From positions 13,218,215-13,282,214 of the forward strand of contig CM072514.1 in NCBI GenBank assembly GCA_036898135.1: 64,000 nucleotides of DNA, in the 5' to 3' direction. Under the pieces are notes generated by a model that was not told the origin of the DNA, searched no databases, and was given only the letters and a program-made list of their open reading frames with translations. A program made the position numbers and the translations under genes. This document shows, one piece after another, positions 23,340 to 34,970 of this stretch. Numbering within the stretch: position 1 is the stretch's first letter; each line of letters starts with the position of its first letter. This DNA comes from Oncomelania hupensis (lineage: Eukaryota > Mollusca > Gastropoda > Littorinimorpha > Pomatiopsidae).

Positions 23340-25735
23340 ATTGGATGGTAGGGTGTCGAAGTCAAATGCCGGATACTCAGCAGTCTGTTAACCTCCTTCA
23401 TGCAGTCAGAGACGAACTGCGTCCCTAGGTCTGTCAGAATTTCTTCAGGCACTCCAAGTCTGCTGAACATGTCCACCAGTGCCTCTGCAACAGTTTCAGT
23501 GTCAATCTTCTTCAAAGGCACTGCTTCTGGGTACCGAGTCGCATAGTCCACTAAAGTCAGTACCCACCGATGACCTTTTTCATTCGGAGGTCTTATTTCG
23601 CCGATTAAGTCTAAGGCCACCCTCTTGAAAGGTCGGTCGATCAGAGGCATTCTCTGCATAGGCACTTTCGGGACCCTTCCTCGAGGTATGGTCTTCTGGC
23701 AAATGTCACATGATCGGCAGAAACGGCTGACGTCCGCATGAAGTCCTGGCCAGTAGAACACCGCCTGGATTCTATCCGACGTCTTCTTGATACCCAGGTG
23801 ACCTCCCATGATTGCGTCATGCGCTACTTCCATCACCTGGCGCCTTAGGGGTAACGGTACCAATACTTGACGTAGTGATTTCCCTCCGTTGACCCTCGGG
23901 TGCTGGAAGATTCGATACAGGATCTTGGCCTTCACCTCAAAATAGACCGTACCACTGCCTTTGGTCACGTGGTCTTGGCGGTTCCTGTACTTGTTTAAAG
24001 TACTATCAGCTTCCTGGAGCTGGATCAGCTTATCTCTGTCCACGATGGCAGCTTTAGAGTTGTCGGCGACTTTCAGTGGCGTAGACGTCTTGTCTCTCTT
24101 GGCCTGGGCCCTGGTAGTAACAGCACCGACGATCTCTGGTCGGCAGGGCTGAGCCGGAGTAGCCACATTGTCCCGTAGCAGCTCTGTAAGGTCTCCATCG
24201 GGAAATGGCAATGGATCCTCCTCCACAACTTCGATGCGTTGGGTTGAGGCAGGACTCCACTCTGGATCGGGGTCGTCGGGTCGTCTCGCGCCGTCGATAT
24301 TCCCGATCATCAAATCATACAGCGGCTTCTTCAGGCAAACCGCTTCGACTTCGCCTATGTAGAAAGGGGTGTTGACATGAATTTTAGCAACAGGCGCTCT
24401 CACACATTTGCTGTCGGCCATAAGTGTCCATTTTGAATCGCCAGTGAACTGTTCTTTAGCGATTAGGTCTTCTCTGACGATGACCCCACTGCAGCCAGAG
24501 TCTCTTAGAACAGTCACTTCATGATTTCCGACGCGTCCCTTAGAAACAGGCATGTTCTGGACGGTCACAGCTGCGCTGGCGACGACGGGGATGGATTTTC
24601 CGTTGGCAAGGAGAAGTTGGCCATCGGTCATGCACTCTTGCACGTCCGCAGGAGTAGCTGTGCGCTTGGTCTCACTCGGAAGAATGACGCTCCCGCCGCA
24701 CACTTGATGGTCAGATCTACTGTTTTGCCGTTGATTGGAGAAACGTCTCTGTCGGTTGCCCACCGCTGCATTGTCCGTACTGCCCCGCTGTCCGCTACTT
24801 TTGTTTTGAGGACAGTTAGCCGCTCTGTGGTCTGCAGCGTTGCAGGTTAAACAGCCTCTTGAATGCCCTTCCCTGGGAGGAGGCGTGGAGGCCGTCTGTT
24901 TCTGGTTCGTCTGGCTCCCCTGGATCTGGTTCACATGGTTTCCAGTCTTTTGAAAATGTTTCGTCGCGCTGGGTGGCCCCAGGGTCTTCCCATGAGCGAT
25001 GAGATATCTTTCAGCAGCCTCAGTCACATCTTTAAGCGTCTGCAGCTTTTGTTCTTCTAAGTGGGTCGCTAGGTCCTTGTGACAGGCATTGAGAAATTGT
25101 TCCTTCACGATCAGGTCATGGAGACTGTCGTAAGACTTCCTTTTGCCTGATAACTCCACCCACTTGTGTAGATATGACGACAGGCGCTCCACAAACTGCT
25201 TTGGCGTCTCGTCTGACTTAGGCCGGCATTCACGGAAGCGTTTACGGTAGCCCTTCTCTGTAAAGTTGTAGCACTGCAATAGGGCCTCTTTCAAGACGTC
25301 GTAGTCTTTAGCGTCATCGTCCGACAATCTGGTGTAAACGTCGAGTGCTTGCCCCGTCAGAAGTGCACTTAGTCGAATCGCCCAGTCTTGAGGTTGCCAG
25401 TTAGAGCTTTTGGCAAACCTTTCAAATCTCGCCAAATAACTGTCGATCTGATCCTTCCCGTCGACAAACGCTGGCAATTTTGGAGCTTTGTTGTCACTGA
25501 TAACTTGTGGCGCATGCTGATTGTTTTGGATACGCGCCAACTCTAGCTGGTACTGAAGTCGTCTCTCTTCCATCTCTCTTTCTTCTCAGCGTCGCTGCTC
25601 ATCTATTTCTCTTTCTTCACGCCTCCGCTCATCTTCTCTTTCTTCACGCCATATTCTCTCTTGAGACTTGACGTACTCCGTCAGCTGTTTGCCTTTTAGA
25701 TTCAGTTGAATCCCTTTCTGCCAGAAGTCAGCCAT
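23141..25735 (-). pseudogene. gag-protease-integrase reading frame of the LTR retrotransposon (disrupted)
   Basis: The frame opens at the ATG at 25735 (MADFWQKG), is broken by a TGA at 25586-25588 and continues from 25573. In the 810-residue downstream segment, residues about 105-195 resemble a SCAN-type capsid (EQFL, RFRE, WVEL, AERYL). A CX2CX4HX4C knuckle (CLTCNAADHRAANC) is at 241-254, and a protease DSG at 358-360. The integrase zinc site is H585, H592, C622, C625, and the catalytic triad is D655, D715 and E751 with 35 residues between the last two. The second aspartate sits in DLGTQF instead of the usual DRGTQF type. The frame is lost after KKLCSEQP near 23.25 kb. Confidence 0.93.
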
Positions 25736-26248
25736 CTTGATGCTTCTGGAAAGTTCTTTTTTGGAAAGTTCTTTTCTGGAAAGTTCTTGACTGTGCTGTA
25801 CCTTTCTAGACTGTTCTAGAACAGCACGCTTTCTGCAGTAGCGCTGATGCTTGCCACTAGTCGCCTTCGCTGACGCAGGCCCCGCTGTCCTCGTCGTTTG
25901 CGACGCTGCACCACGCTGGTGTTGATGTATACGCTCCTGTGCTGAAGTAGACGCGACGTCCGCTCGTTGCTCTCTGTAACACTGGCGATGTAGCTCCGAG
26001 ACTGTCTCTCGACGTAGTCTTGCGGCAGCCACGTAGTCCCGATCTGTTGTTCGCTCACGAAGCAACTCTCAGCGACTACACGCCATTGCAGTCAACCCGA
26101 ATCTATCGGTGATGTAGTCCCAGTATGTTGGCCCCTCCCGACGCAACGTTGGCGGCTACCCTCGATGACTGCCTCTCGTAAAGTTGACTCGCTTGTTGTA
26201 GCAGTTGAACCCTTGGCTATGGCGTGGATCGCGGCTTGACCCCCAAAA

Positions 26249-26882
26249 TGTTACACTCGATATGATGTTGGTGTTTTTCTATCAGTATCTGATTCAGCCC
26301 CGATGCTTGAATTCCTGAAAGGCGTGTGTAACTCAGATTCGTTTATCCACGCAGCCTGCTCAATCATCAACAAGATACGGAGTCGACGTATAAAGTTTTC
26401 CACTTTTATTCAGCACACATCAACAACTGCATACAATCGCTTTCCACTTTCAACTCTTACTTCCAACTCACTATCAACAACAATAATTCCTCAAAATAGT
26501 GCAGCACATAATTCTATAGTCTCTCTCTCTCTTTTCCCGAACAATTTAGAACACGGTAGACTAGAATGACGCACTACAGCCAATCAAATAAAAGATCGTC
26601 ATCACTGACTTACGTCATACATCTCTCTACACATACCCGGAACGTTCTCTTACTTCGACATTTATCGGGAAATTTCTATCGAGAGTAAACACGCAGATCC
26701 AGAGAATTCTCCAATAATATCGACTAACGCAAATTATCAACGTTATACAAAGCCTCTCCTAACAACAATGCAAACTCAAATCAAAGGTAAATAAACTCCA
26801 TTATTGAATACTTTGCAAAACGAAACGATTAGATCTATCGTGCGCGTTTCAGACATACTTTCGTTCGCGTTTCAATGTAACA
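26249..26882 (-). repeat. 5' LTR of the complete LTR retrotransposon
   Basis: This is a 634 bp direct repeat of 20997-21628, with terminal TG...CA and flanking CTTCA. In minus-strand sense it is upstream of gag. Confidence 0.95.
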
Positions 26883-26887
26883 CTTCA

Positions 26888-27260
26888 GTACCACTAATTA
26901 TTAATCCATGAATAATATTATGTTCTTAATCTCAAAAATAATTTCTTTTCGTTCACAGTTAATATTAGCTTTTAGAGCATCTAAAACAGATAGAGAATCT
27001 ACGCATAGAACTATACTATATATTCAGACATAAACTATAAATTTTATTTAGAGCCATTAATATAGCAATTAATTCCGCAGTTTAAAATAGAATAACCTTT
27101 TTCTATATAAAACGATTCTGATATTTTCAAATCTGGGATAACAAAAGCAGCTCCTGTTTCCCCTGTTTCTAAAACAGATCCGTCAGTGTATACTTTTAAA
27201 GTTCCTGAATATTTCTCACATAAATGATTCCGAACTTCAAACTGCAAGAAGGTTCTGATT
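26888..27260 (-). pseudogene. LINE RNase H, N-terminal half
   Basis: It encodes KVYTDGSVLETGETGAAFVI, the first catalytic block of RNase H (DGS). It is cut by the 5,886 bp LTR retrotransposon. Confidence 0.82.
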
Positions 27261-27629
27261 TTGACTCTTTTTTTTCATTACAATAATGTATATCATAATG
27301 TGCTGTTTCAAGTTCCCATGGAGGAACTGGTGATATTATATCCTTACGTAAATTATCCCTGTGGAAGAAATAGGAATGAACGTTTCCTTTACTACTGTGA
27401 GAATAGAGAGAACCACATTAAACAAACATGTGTTCAGTTGTTGTATAATTTGCTACAAGAGAACCAACCAACCCATGTCCTCAACACAGCCTTCCCCACT
27501 CTACACCGCAACAAAAGCAAGCAAGCAAGCAAGACAAACACAGGCCTGAGGTAGGCGATGTCTTGGGTCGCAGAATGGTTCACTTTCCTGTTGTAATTCC
27601 CCACCGTTGGTAATGTTAGTCAGCTGACG

Positions 27630-28215
27630 TTATATGATCAAAAGACTGTAACACATTTACATGTATGATAAAAAGATTGTAACACATTTATGATCAAAAG
27701 ACTATAACATATTTATGATCAAAAGATTGTAAAACACATTTATGAACAAAGGACTGTAACACATTTATGATCAAAAGACTAAAACATTCATGATCAAAAT
27801 ACTGTAACACATTCATGATAAAAAGACTAACAACACATTTATGATCAAAAGACTAACACATTTACGATCAAAAGACTGTAACACGTGTACGATCAAAAGA
27901 CTAACACTTTTATGATCAAAAGACTAACACATTTAGCCTATAATCAAAAGACTGTAACACATTTATGATCAAAATACTGTAACACATTTATGATTTTAAA
28001 AAAACAAATGTATCACATTTATGATTAAAAGCCTGTAACACATTTATGATCAAAAGACTGTAACACTTTTTTTTTTAATAAAAACAAACTGTAACACATT
28101 TATAATCAAAAGATTGTAACACATTTCCGATCAAAAGACGAACACATTTATGATCAAAAGACTAACACACTTATGAACAAAGATTGTAACACATTTATGA
28201 ACAAAGGACTGTAAC
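27630..28215. repeat. ~25-bp tandem repeat
   Basis: More than 20 units of ATGATCAAAAGACTGTAACA followed by CATTT, with length variants. Confidence 0.93.
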
Positions 28216-28274
28216 GCATTCAGTTGATCAGTGGGTTGGTCAGTCGGTTAAATACCTGTCGAGCGAAGACCACA

Positions 28275-28390
28275 TTGTGTGTGTGTGTGTTTGTGTGGGT
28301 GTGTGTGTGTGTGGGTGTGGGTGCGTGTGTGCGGGTGTGCGGGTGTTTGTACGTGTGTGCAAGCGACCGAGCTTGTGTGTGCGTAGTGGG
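28275..28390. repeat. GT-rich tract
   Basis: (GT)n with GGGTGT and CGTGTG variants. Similar tracts lie at 16,560-16,665, 58,295-58,430 and 58,647-58,677. Confidence 0.9.
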
Positions 28391-28569
28391 CGCGTGGTTG
28401 TTCGCGTTTTTCATTTTGCATGGTGGCACGAAGTATGAAGGCTGTATATAATTGTCGCTTTGGTGCTGCGAGATGTTCTGATGGTTATCATTATCCAGGG
28501 CTGCATTGATATTGCGCTGTTTCAACCACATATTGCGATTCTGTTCTCTTTACCGATGTAGCAATAACA

Positions 28570-29121
28570 TGTGGTTATTTATCAATGGTTGATTCACCCC
28601 CGATGCTTGAATCTTGATAAGTGTAACTCGAATTCATTTATCCACGCAGCCTGTTTACTCAGCAACCAGGCAGGAGTCGTCGTATAAAGTTTTCCAACTT
28701 TATTCAGCAAACATCAACAACTGCATACAAGATTACTTTCCGGAAACCCCTTTAGAGATCATCATCAAACATCTCCATAAATCATCCATTCAAGCTTTAC
28801 TTTACTTTACTTGCATAGATTAAAGATCCATACAAGCAGACAGTTCGTTACTTATATAGTCTCTCTGCAATCGAGAAAACGTTCGAACATTCCAGCATGA
28901 CGCAATCACACCCAATCAAAATAAAACTCGTCACCGGACCTATGCACTATCGTACGTCATATAACCTTATTTAGGGTAGAAGAATCGCTTAGCTGTTACC
29001 AGATCTATCTCGAAGCTTCGGTCGATAATAAACAAGAAATTCCAGAAAATTCTCAACAATATCGACCGACGAAAACTATCGATCAACATTATACAAAGCT
29101 TCTTTTAGCAACAAGGCAAAA
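28570..29121 (-). repeat. LTR fragment related to the solo LTRs
   Basis: It shares GATTCA..CCCCGATGCTTGA, the CCACGCAGCC segment and TATAAAGTTTTCCAACTTTA with the other LTRs. It breaks off at GCAACAAGGCAAA, where an inverted, hairpin-ended SINE-B relative begins. Confidence 0.8.
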
Positions 29122-29540
29122 TCCCCCAGTGGGGGTGCTGGGGGTTTAAGTATAAATTGTATCCCCGCTTTCTGGAAATTTAGTGCTTAAAATTCCCACT
29201 ACCGCTTTCTTTCTCCTTTGTTCTTTTTCATTCCTACTCTGTTCTAACAATCTACTATACCATCTTCTTTTTCGCTAGACCAGTCACCTACCTTTTTTCT
29301 TGAAAACTCTTCTGGGACCTCTTGTGTGCGAGGTCTGTTGGATCAGCTTGGGAATATTGGATGCTTTCTGCCAGGTGGTCACTGGTCTTCCTATGATGTT
29401 ATTATTTGGCAATGTAGGCAATTTATATGTATGTGTTTTGTTGATATTTTACAAGGATGTTTGTATTCTATTTTGTTTTTGTAAACTGGGGTTCTTTGCG
29501 CTTTATGCCTACAAGACTACATCATCATCATCATCTTTTC
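29122..29540 (+). mobile_element. SINE-B copy 6, inverted, with a different 3' end
   Basis: It starts CCCCCAGTGGGGGTGCTGGG and follows the family as far as TTTTTGTAAACTGGGGTTC. It then switches to GCGCTTTATGCCTACAAGAC and an (ATC)n tail. It is more diverged than the other five. Confidence 0.8.
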
Positions 29541-29884
29541 TTCTTGCATATCCTCTTGCTACAGGTTGTGCTACTCCTCTAATGCACAGAATTTCTCGAG
29601 TCTGCCTTGGCAAGATGCTGTGATTTACAAACTTCAGAAGATTTACAATCACACGTGTCGCCATTTGTCTTCTGCGTGTCTGCAGCGACCTTCACTACAG
29701 GAGGTCAAGAGGTCGGTGTCAACGGAATAGCACTAATGCCTCATAATTTTGATTTATGGGTAAAATATATTAAAACCATGTATGAAGACTAATCAGTTAT
29801 TTATCAGGAATTCTGTTGAAGCTCCATATCCGTGTTTTACACCTCAAGATCACTTCAGAGAAAGGTCACAGTTAATTTATTCCA
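29541..29884 (+). other. Unassigned stretch with a 61-codon frame
   Basis: A short frame at 29607-29792 (MARCCDLQTSEDLQSHVSPF onward) has no recognised homology or codon signature. I do not call it a gene. Confidence 0.3.
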
Positions 29885-30075
29885 ATGGCGGCAGTGATAG
29901 CTCAATGGTCAGAGTGCACGACTTTGTTCGAGTGCGTCTTGGGTGATGTGGGTTCCAGTCCTGACTTCAACAAACCATTGTGTGATTGCTGGATAGGCCT
30001 ATTAGTGGCCAGCGCCTTGAGAAGCTCTCTGAGCTTGTAAGTGCGCTATATAAGAGCAATATATATATCTCTCTC
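29885..30075 (+). mobile_element. tRNA-derived SINE with a SINE-A-like 3' end
   Basis: A tRNA-like head (GTGATAGCTCAATGGTCAGA, B box-like GGGTTCCAGTCC) is followed by GGCCAGCGCCTTGAGAAGC and the tail GTGCGCTATATAAGAGCAA. Confidence 0.75.
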
Positions 30076-30945
30076 TCATTGTGGTTGTGATAGCATATTT
30101 CACGGAGAGTTATGTCAGGGATTCAGGAGTTCGTGAATCACGATCCACAATGTCTGCATCTAAAGCACATAGGCTTACTTATGTCCACCAATTCCAGCTC
30201 ACAAGTCAGAGGTCATGTTTGACTTCTTCTTCTCTTATTTCTTTTCCTTCTTTTTGTGTGTATGCCTGAATCATCTGTCAAGAAATTGGGAAATTATTAG
30301 GATATTATTACACCACACAACATCAGCAATTCAACGTCACATGAGAAGGGTCATTTACAATGTATAATTATTTGTTGCAACAATGTTAAGGTCACAAAAA
30401 AGAATTGTCATATTTAAAACGTAATTGACAACAATTCATTCCTGTACTGAAGTTGTTTACTTACTATTTATGAATTATTTTGGATGAGAATATAAACCAA
30501 GGTCAAGTCTGTGCACATACGCATGTATTTCATTGCTACAAAGGGGCATTCCAGACATAATAGATACTTCTATTGTTTGTTAATATTGTTGTTTATGAAT
30601 GAACATTGAGGTTAACGCCAACACCCACTGACAGATGTGTGTAACCTTCCCAATGAAGAGGAGCAATGACCTTAATCAACACTGAACCCCTAGAGCAATC
30701 ATACTGCTAAGATGGACAGGGAAAAATGGCCATTTTTATCTTGGTCAACATCGATTCGAACCTGTTTCATATTTTTGCATAGTTGGTTAAATACAGGGGT
30801 TAGCATAGCAAACACATGCAGAACCTAATCCTACGTTCTGCCTACAATGCTTTAAGTATAAATATATCTCTAGGTGACATCAACCCTCGCATCAATCTAT
30901 TTCATTGCAATTTATACCTACATCCCATCAAAACAGTGTCACAAC
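30076..30945. other. Unassigned AT-rich sequence
   Basis: No exon or repeat was recognised. The same holds for 16,900-17,480, 18,660-19,190 and 20,255-20,640, apart from an (ATTGT)n of about 30 bp near 18,880. Confidence 0.4.
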
Positions 30946-30950
30946 TAATG

Positions 30951-31005
30951 AGGAAGAGATTGAGAGACCAAAAGTGAGAGAGGGAGAGAGAGAGAGAGTG
31001 AGAGA

Positions 31006-31078
<73 letters not shown>

Positions 31079-31270
31079 AGAAGAAGGCGAAGAAGAAAAG
31101 AGAGGAAAAGCTTCGAAGGCAAAGGAGAAGAAGAAGGAGAGGAGGAAGTAGGAGAGAAGAAGAAGAAGGAGAGAAGGAGAAGAAGAAGGAGAAGAAGACG
31201 AAGAAGAAGATGAAGAAGAAGACAACGAAGAAGACGAAAAAGGAGAAGGAGGAAAAGAAGGGGGAGAAGA
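30951..31270. repeat. (GA)n-(GAA)n purine tract
   Basis: Pure GA of about 95 bp around 30,980-31,075, then imperfect GAA to 31,270. Purine-only for long stretches, so able to form triplex DNA. Confidence 0.95.
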
Positions 31271-31550
31271 AGAAACAAACAAACAAAACGAAGACAAATG
31301 GAAATAAAATAACACAGAAGAATGAAAGAAAGTTGGAAAAGTAAATAATGAATTTTTTCAACATGTAATGATGAAGTTGAACACTTGGATAGAACGTTTT
31401 CCCCAAGCTATGGTAGCATGCTCGGTGCACTCAGAATAACAATGACAGAAAAATAAGAAGAGGAGGGGAAAAAAGTGCCAATATCAGTAGTAATATAAGA
31501 GGAAGGGTTTCAGCTGCTTCTTGAACGCCTTCTTTGAGGCCAGACTGTGG

Positions 31551-31775
31551 CAGTAATTGTGGTCGTCTGTTCCACAGCTGTGATGCTGCACAGTCAAACA
31601 ACCATACAGTGACTGCGGTCGTCTGTTCCACAGCTGTGATGCTGCACAGTCAAACAATCATAAAGTGATTGTGGTCGTCTGTTCCACAGCGGTGCTGCTG
31701 CACAGTCAAACAATCATACTGTGATTGTGGTCGTCTGTTTCACAGCTGTGATGCTGCATGGTCAAACAGCCATAC
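31551..31775. repeat. 56-bp tandem repeat, four copies
   Basis: GGTCGTCTGTTCCACAGCTG recurs at 31561, 31617, 31673 and 31729. Confidence 0.95.
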
Positions 31776-31877
31776 AAAAAACAAACAACAAACAACAGAA
31801 ACTGTCCGGAAAATTATTATTGAACACACAAACATTGGGCAACTGCATGTACAGCAAATGAATAGCAAACATCACAG

Positions 31878-32457
31878 ATTACATTACATTACATTATTAT
31901 TGCTTTAGGTCCAGCGGACTCTTCCGAGCCAAATCAGGACCGGACAACCCCCGATCCGCATTAAAGATCTGCTGAAACAACCCTAGTGGTAAAACCAAAA
32001 GCTCTCCACCAGCCAGTCACTTTACAATAAAGACATCCCACGCAGGGGACGGCTGAGGCTTCACCCCAACTTATCGAACCCCCGTTTACAAAAACAAAAT
32101 AGAATACAAACATCATTATAAATTATCAACAAAACACATACATATAAAATGCCTACATTGCTAAATAATAACATCATAGGAAGCCCTAGTGACCACCTGG
32201 CAGAAAGCGTCCAATATTCCCAAGCTGATCCAACAGACCTCATACACAAACAAGGAGTCTTGTCCCGGAAGAGTTTTCAAGAAAAAAGGTAGGAGACTGG
32301 TCCAGCGAAGAAGACGATAGTATAGCAGATTGATAGAACAGAGCAGGAATGAGAAAGAGCAAATGAGAAAGACAGCGACAGTGGGAATTTAAAGCACTAA
32401 ATTTCCAGAAAGTGGGGATACTATTTATACTGAAACCCCCGGCACCCCAACGGGGGT
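31878..32457 (-). mobile_element. SINE-B copy 4
   Basis: The 580 bp is flanked by AACATCACAG (31868-31877, 32458-32467). Confidence 0.92.
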
Positions 32458-32469
32458 AACATCACAGAG

Positions 32470-33560
32470 GTTTCATTGAGTTATAGAATACTGAGCACCT
32501 ACGCCTAACTAACACACAAGACAAACGAGGCTACAGTTAAATGAATTATCACACAACCAGTCACTCCTGCTGTTAGGACACTGCACAAAACACGTACACC
32601 ATCATCTTTACACTCTAATGTCATTTTTCCTGAAATCTTTTCTTCCTTTTTTTTTTGACAGTGCTGTACAATTCTGTCTGGTTCATTCACAATCACACAT
32701 TGCCAGTCCAAACAACAGTTTTTAAAAAAATTATTACATTTAAAAAAAAATAAATAAATACGCAACCAATCAAAACAAATAATGTCTTCACTGCTGCAAT
32801 AAAACCACACTTTGTGTGTAACATCTCTGAAGACGCATGCTGGATGACTTGCCAAAGCTACTTTGTATTGAACTATATTATTTGTGGATGAGTGACAATG
32901 TGTAGCTTTCTTCTTATCACAATACTCTTCCTATTTCACAACTCTCGGTTAAAAAAAATTTAAAACCACAAACTTCCCTTTTCGATACAAACATTAATCC
33001 ATCCATTCAAAAACTCACTGAGCATTGAAGAAAATAAGTCGTTTTGTATTGTATTGTCACATGGAAGAAAAACGTTAGACACCTCTTTTTTTCTCTCAGT
33101 CAGCTTCACAAAGGCAGTACCCAACTTTCTAGCTTTACCTGCTTCAATTCCATTTACAAATGAATGTTCAAAACTTATTTTTTTTAGATCTACACATCCA
33201 TTCCTTTGAGATTCCACGACAACAGTTTGGTTGGCACATCAATTGTAGTATTGTCCTTGTTACCTGCACAAAACAACATATTTCTGTAATAAAACATAAT
33301 TTACATGGGAGTCGTTCCAGTAGGTGGGAAGAGAGAATGTTAAAGTCATCAAAAATATAAAAGAATGATGGTTGTGTAAGAAAGATGAACAAAATTAAAA
33401 AGATATGTACAACAGTACAGTAAGGATAATGATGATAATGAAGAATAATGCTGATGATGACATTTGTAACTATGGCGTAATTATGACAACAATGACATAA
33501 AACAAAATCTGCCGAAAAGAGGACAGCAATAAAGAAAATAAAACAGCAAAACCAATTGCA
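32470..33560. other. Unassigned AT-rich sequence
   Basis: Nothing recognised on either strand; it could be intergenic. Confidence 0.4.
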
Positions 33561-33564
33561 GAAA

Positions 33565-33930
33565 TGAATGGATGGAAGGAAACATTAAGGGACAAGCATC
33601 AATCCAATGCTTGTGCTTCCAGCGAGAAGCATGTACATCTGTTGAAGATTTATTCCAGTGGGTAGGTGGTGCATGTCTGAATGACCTGGCCCCAGATCGC
33701 TTTTTGTCAGTGCCCTCGCTCTTACCAGGCACCACAAGCCGTGATGTTGACGATCAGCGCAGAGTGCCAGAAGGAGCATAAATGGAAATCAATTCTTGAA
33801 GACATTCTGAAACTGTCTTGACCACACACCGATATGTAGCGGAGAGAGATCTTATAATTAATTTTCTTTCCAACAGGGAGCCAGTGCAGGTAGAACAAAA
33901 CTGAAACACAAACAGCAAGTCTCACCTATA
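33565..33930 (-). pseudogene. CR1/L2-like LINE C-terminal remnant
   Basis: In minus sense it begins YLHWLPVGKKINYKISL, the LHWLPV motif that marks CR1/L2-type C-termini. It continues in shifted frames to HLPTGINLQQMYM. No intact frame remains. Confidence 0.7.
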
Positions 33931-34229
33931 TCAGCTTGACACCAACGGTATTTGCGCCCCACTGGTCTCTGAAAAACCGCAACCCACCAACACTTTTATT
34001 ATATCAAACACCTTCATAGTCATTTATTGGGTGATAAGGTTTGGTCCTCAGTGTTGTTTGCAGCATAGCTGTAAGGCTTCATCACTATCAATTTCTGGGC
34101 AGAAAAGCACACTAGAAGGGCAAAGCCCATACGACTCACATGCTCCATAAGACACTTGCAATATTTAACATGAAAATGACTGACCAGAAAATTAAAAAAC
34201 GAAACGGAGCATTAAAATGCAAATACTAA

Positions 34230-34970
34230 CTTTGATCTTTCTATGTTCTTGACCTTCAGATGACCTTGAGCTCCGACTTCAAATACATTCATGTAATATC
34301 AAATAAACTACAGCTACAGTTGTATTACGCAAAAACAATAAAAGTGAACCTGGAATGATTATGACCTTGACCTTCAGTGACCTTGACCTTCACGTGACCT
34401 CTCATGCTCATGTATAATCAAATAACCCAATGTCCTTGCATACAATGGGTTAAATAGAGCCATTCGACTGTTCGATAACCTATTTTTTGTATGTTTTTGT
34501 AAGGATAAAATTATCTTGACCTTCAAAATCAACACAAAAACGAAACATATATGAAAGATCAAACTATCATCTCTAAATACAACAAGTCTGAACTTTATAT
34601 CTCATAGTTTAGGGTCTAGGCCACTTCAAAGCATCTATACTGACTTTGGACAGTTCCAGTGACCTTGACGTGAGTTTGACCAAATGTCCAAAGGATGTGT
34701 GTCTCATTGATATCTATCATGCATCAAAGAATCATAAGTTTAATATTAATAACCTAGAAAAAAAGTAAAATTTTGTGAAAAATTGTCATCTTTTGACTAA
34801 CATTTGTTGACTCTGAAGTCATTCTTTCACCGATCATTTATGAGGTATCATGGATATACTCCATCTTACCAAGTTTGGTTGTGATAGTTAAAATGGGTTC
34901 TGAGATATTAATCCACTTGTAAGTTTTGCACAGACAGACAGACAGTGGACGGCAGGCAAACGGATGGATG
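34230..34970. repeat. Dispersed TGACCTT-rich repeat, copy 1
   Basis: The segment from CTCATAGTTTAGGGTC to CACTTGTAAGTTTTG matches 47,118-47,525 in the same orientation, including ATCTATCATGCATCAAAGAA. It ends in GACAGACAGACAG. TGACCTTGACCTTCA occurs several times upstream. The class is not identified. Confidence 0.75.

Larger units (their letters stand above)
20997..26882 (-). mobile_element. Ty3/gypsy-type LTR retrotransposon with Gmr1-like order (INT before RT)
   Basis: The element is 5,886 bp with LTRs at 26249-26882 (5') and 20997-21628 (3'), which begin TGTTACA and end TGTAACA or CGTAACA. A 5-bp target duplication CTTCA flanks it (20992-20996, 26883-26887). The LTRs differ by about five substitutions and one 2-bp indel by eye, so the insertion is young. 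A primer-binding site TGGGGGTCAAGCC lies at 26233-26245 and a purine tract GAGTGGGGGG next to the 3' LTR. Domains in transcription order are gag, protease, integrase and reverse transcriptase. RNase H is missing. Gag has an in-frame TGA, integrase has a frameshift near 23.25 kb, and the end of pol is rearranged, so this copy is defective. Confidence 0.95.

Noticed and set aside
27630..28215. CRISPR-like array
   Set aside because: There is a short ~25-bp unit with no separate spacers, in a eukaryotic genome. It is an ordinary minisatellite.
32061..32249. A 62-codon frame (MCMRSVGSAWEYWTLSARWS onward) kept in three SINE-B copies
   Set aside because: The copies are young and near-identical, so the open frame shows recency, not selection. 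Copy 2 and copy 5 do not keep it.
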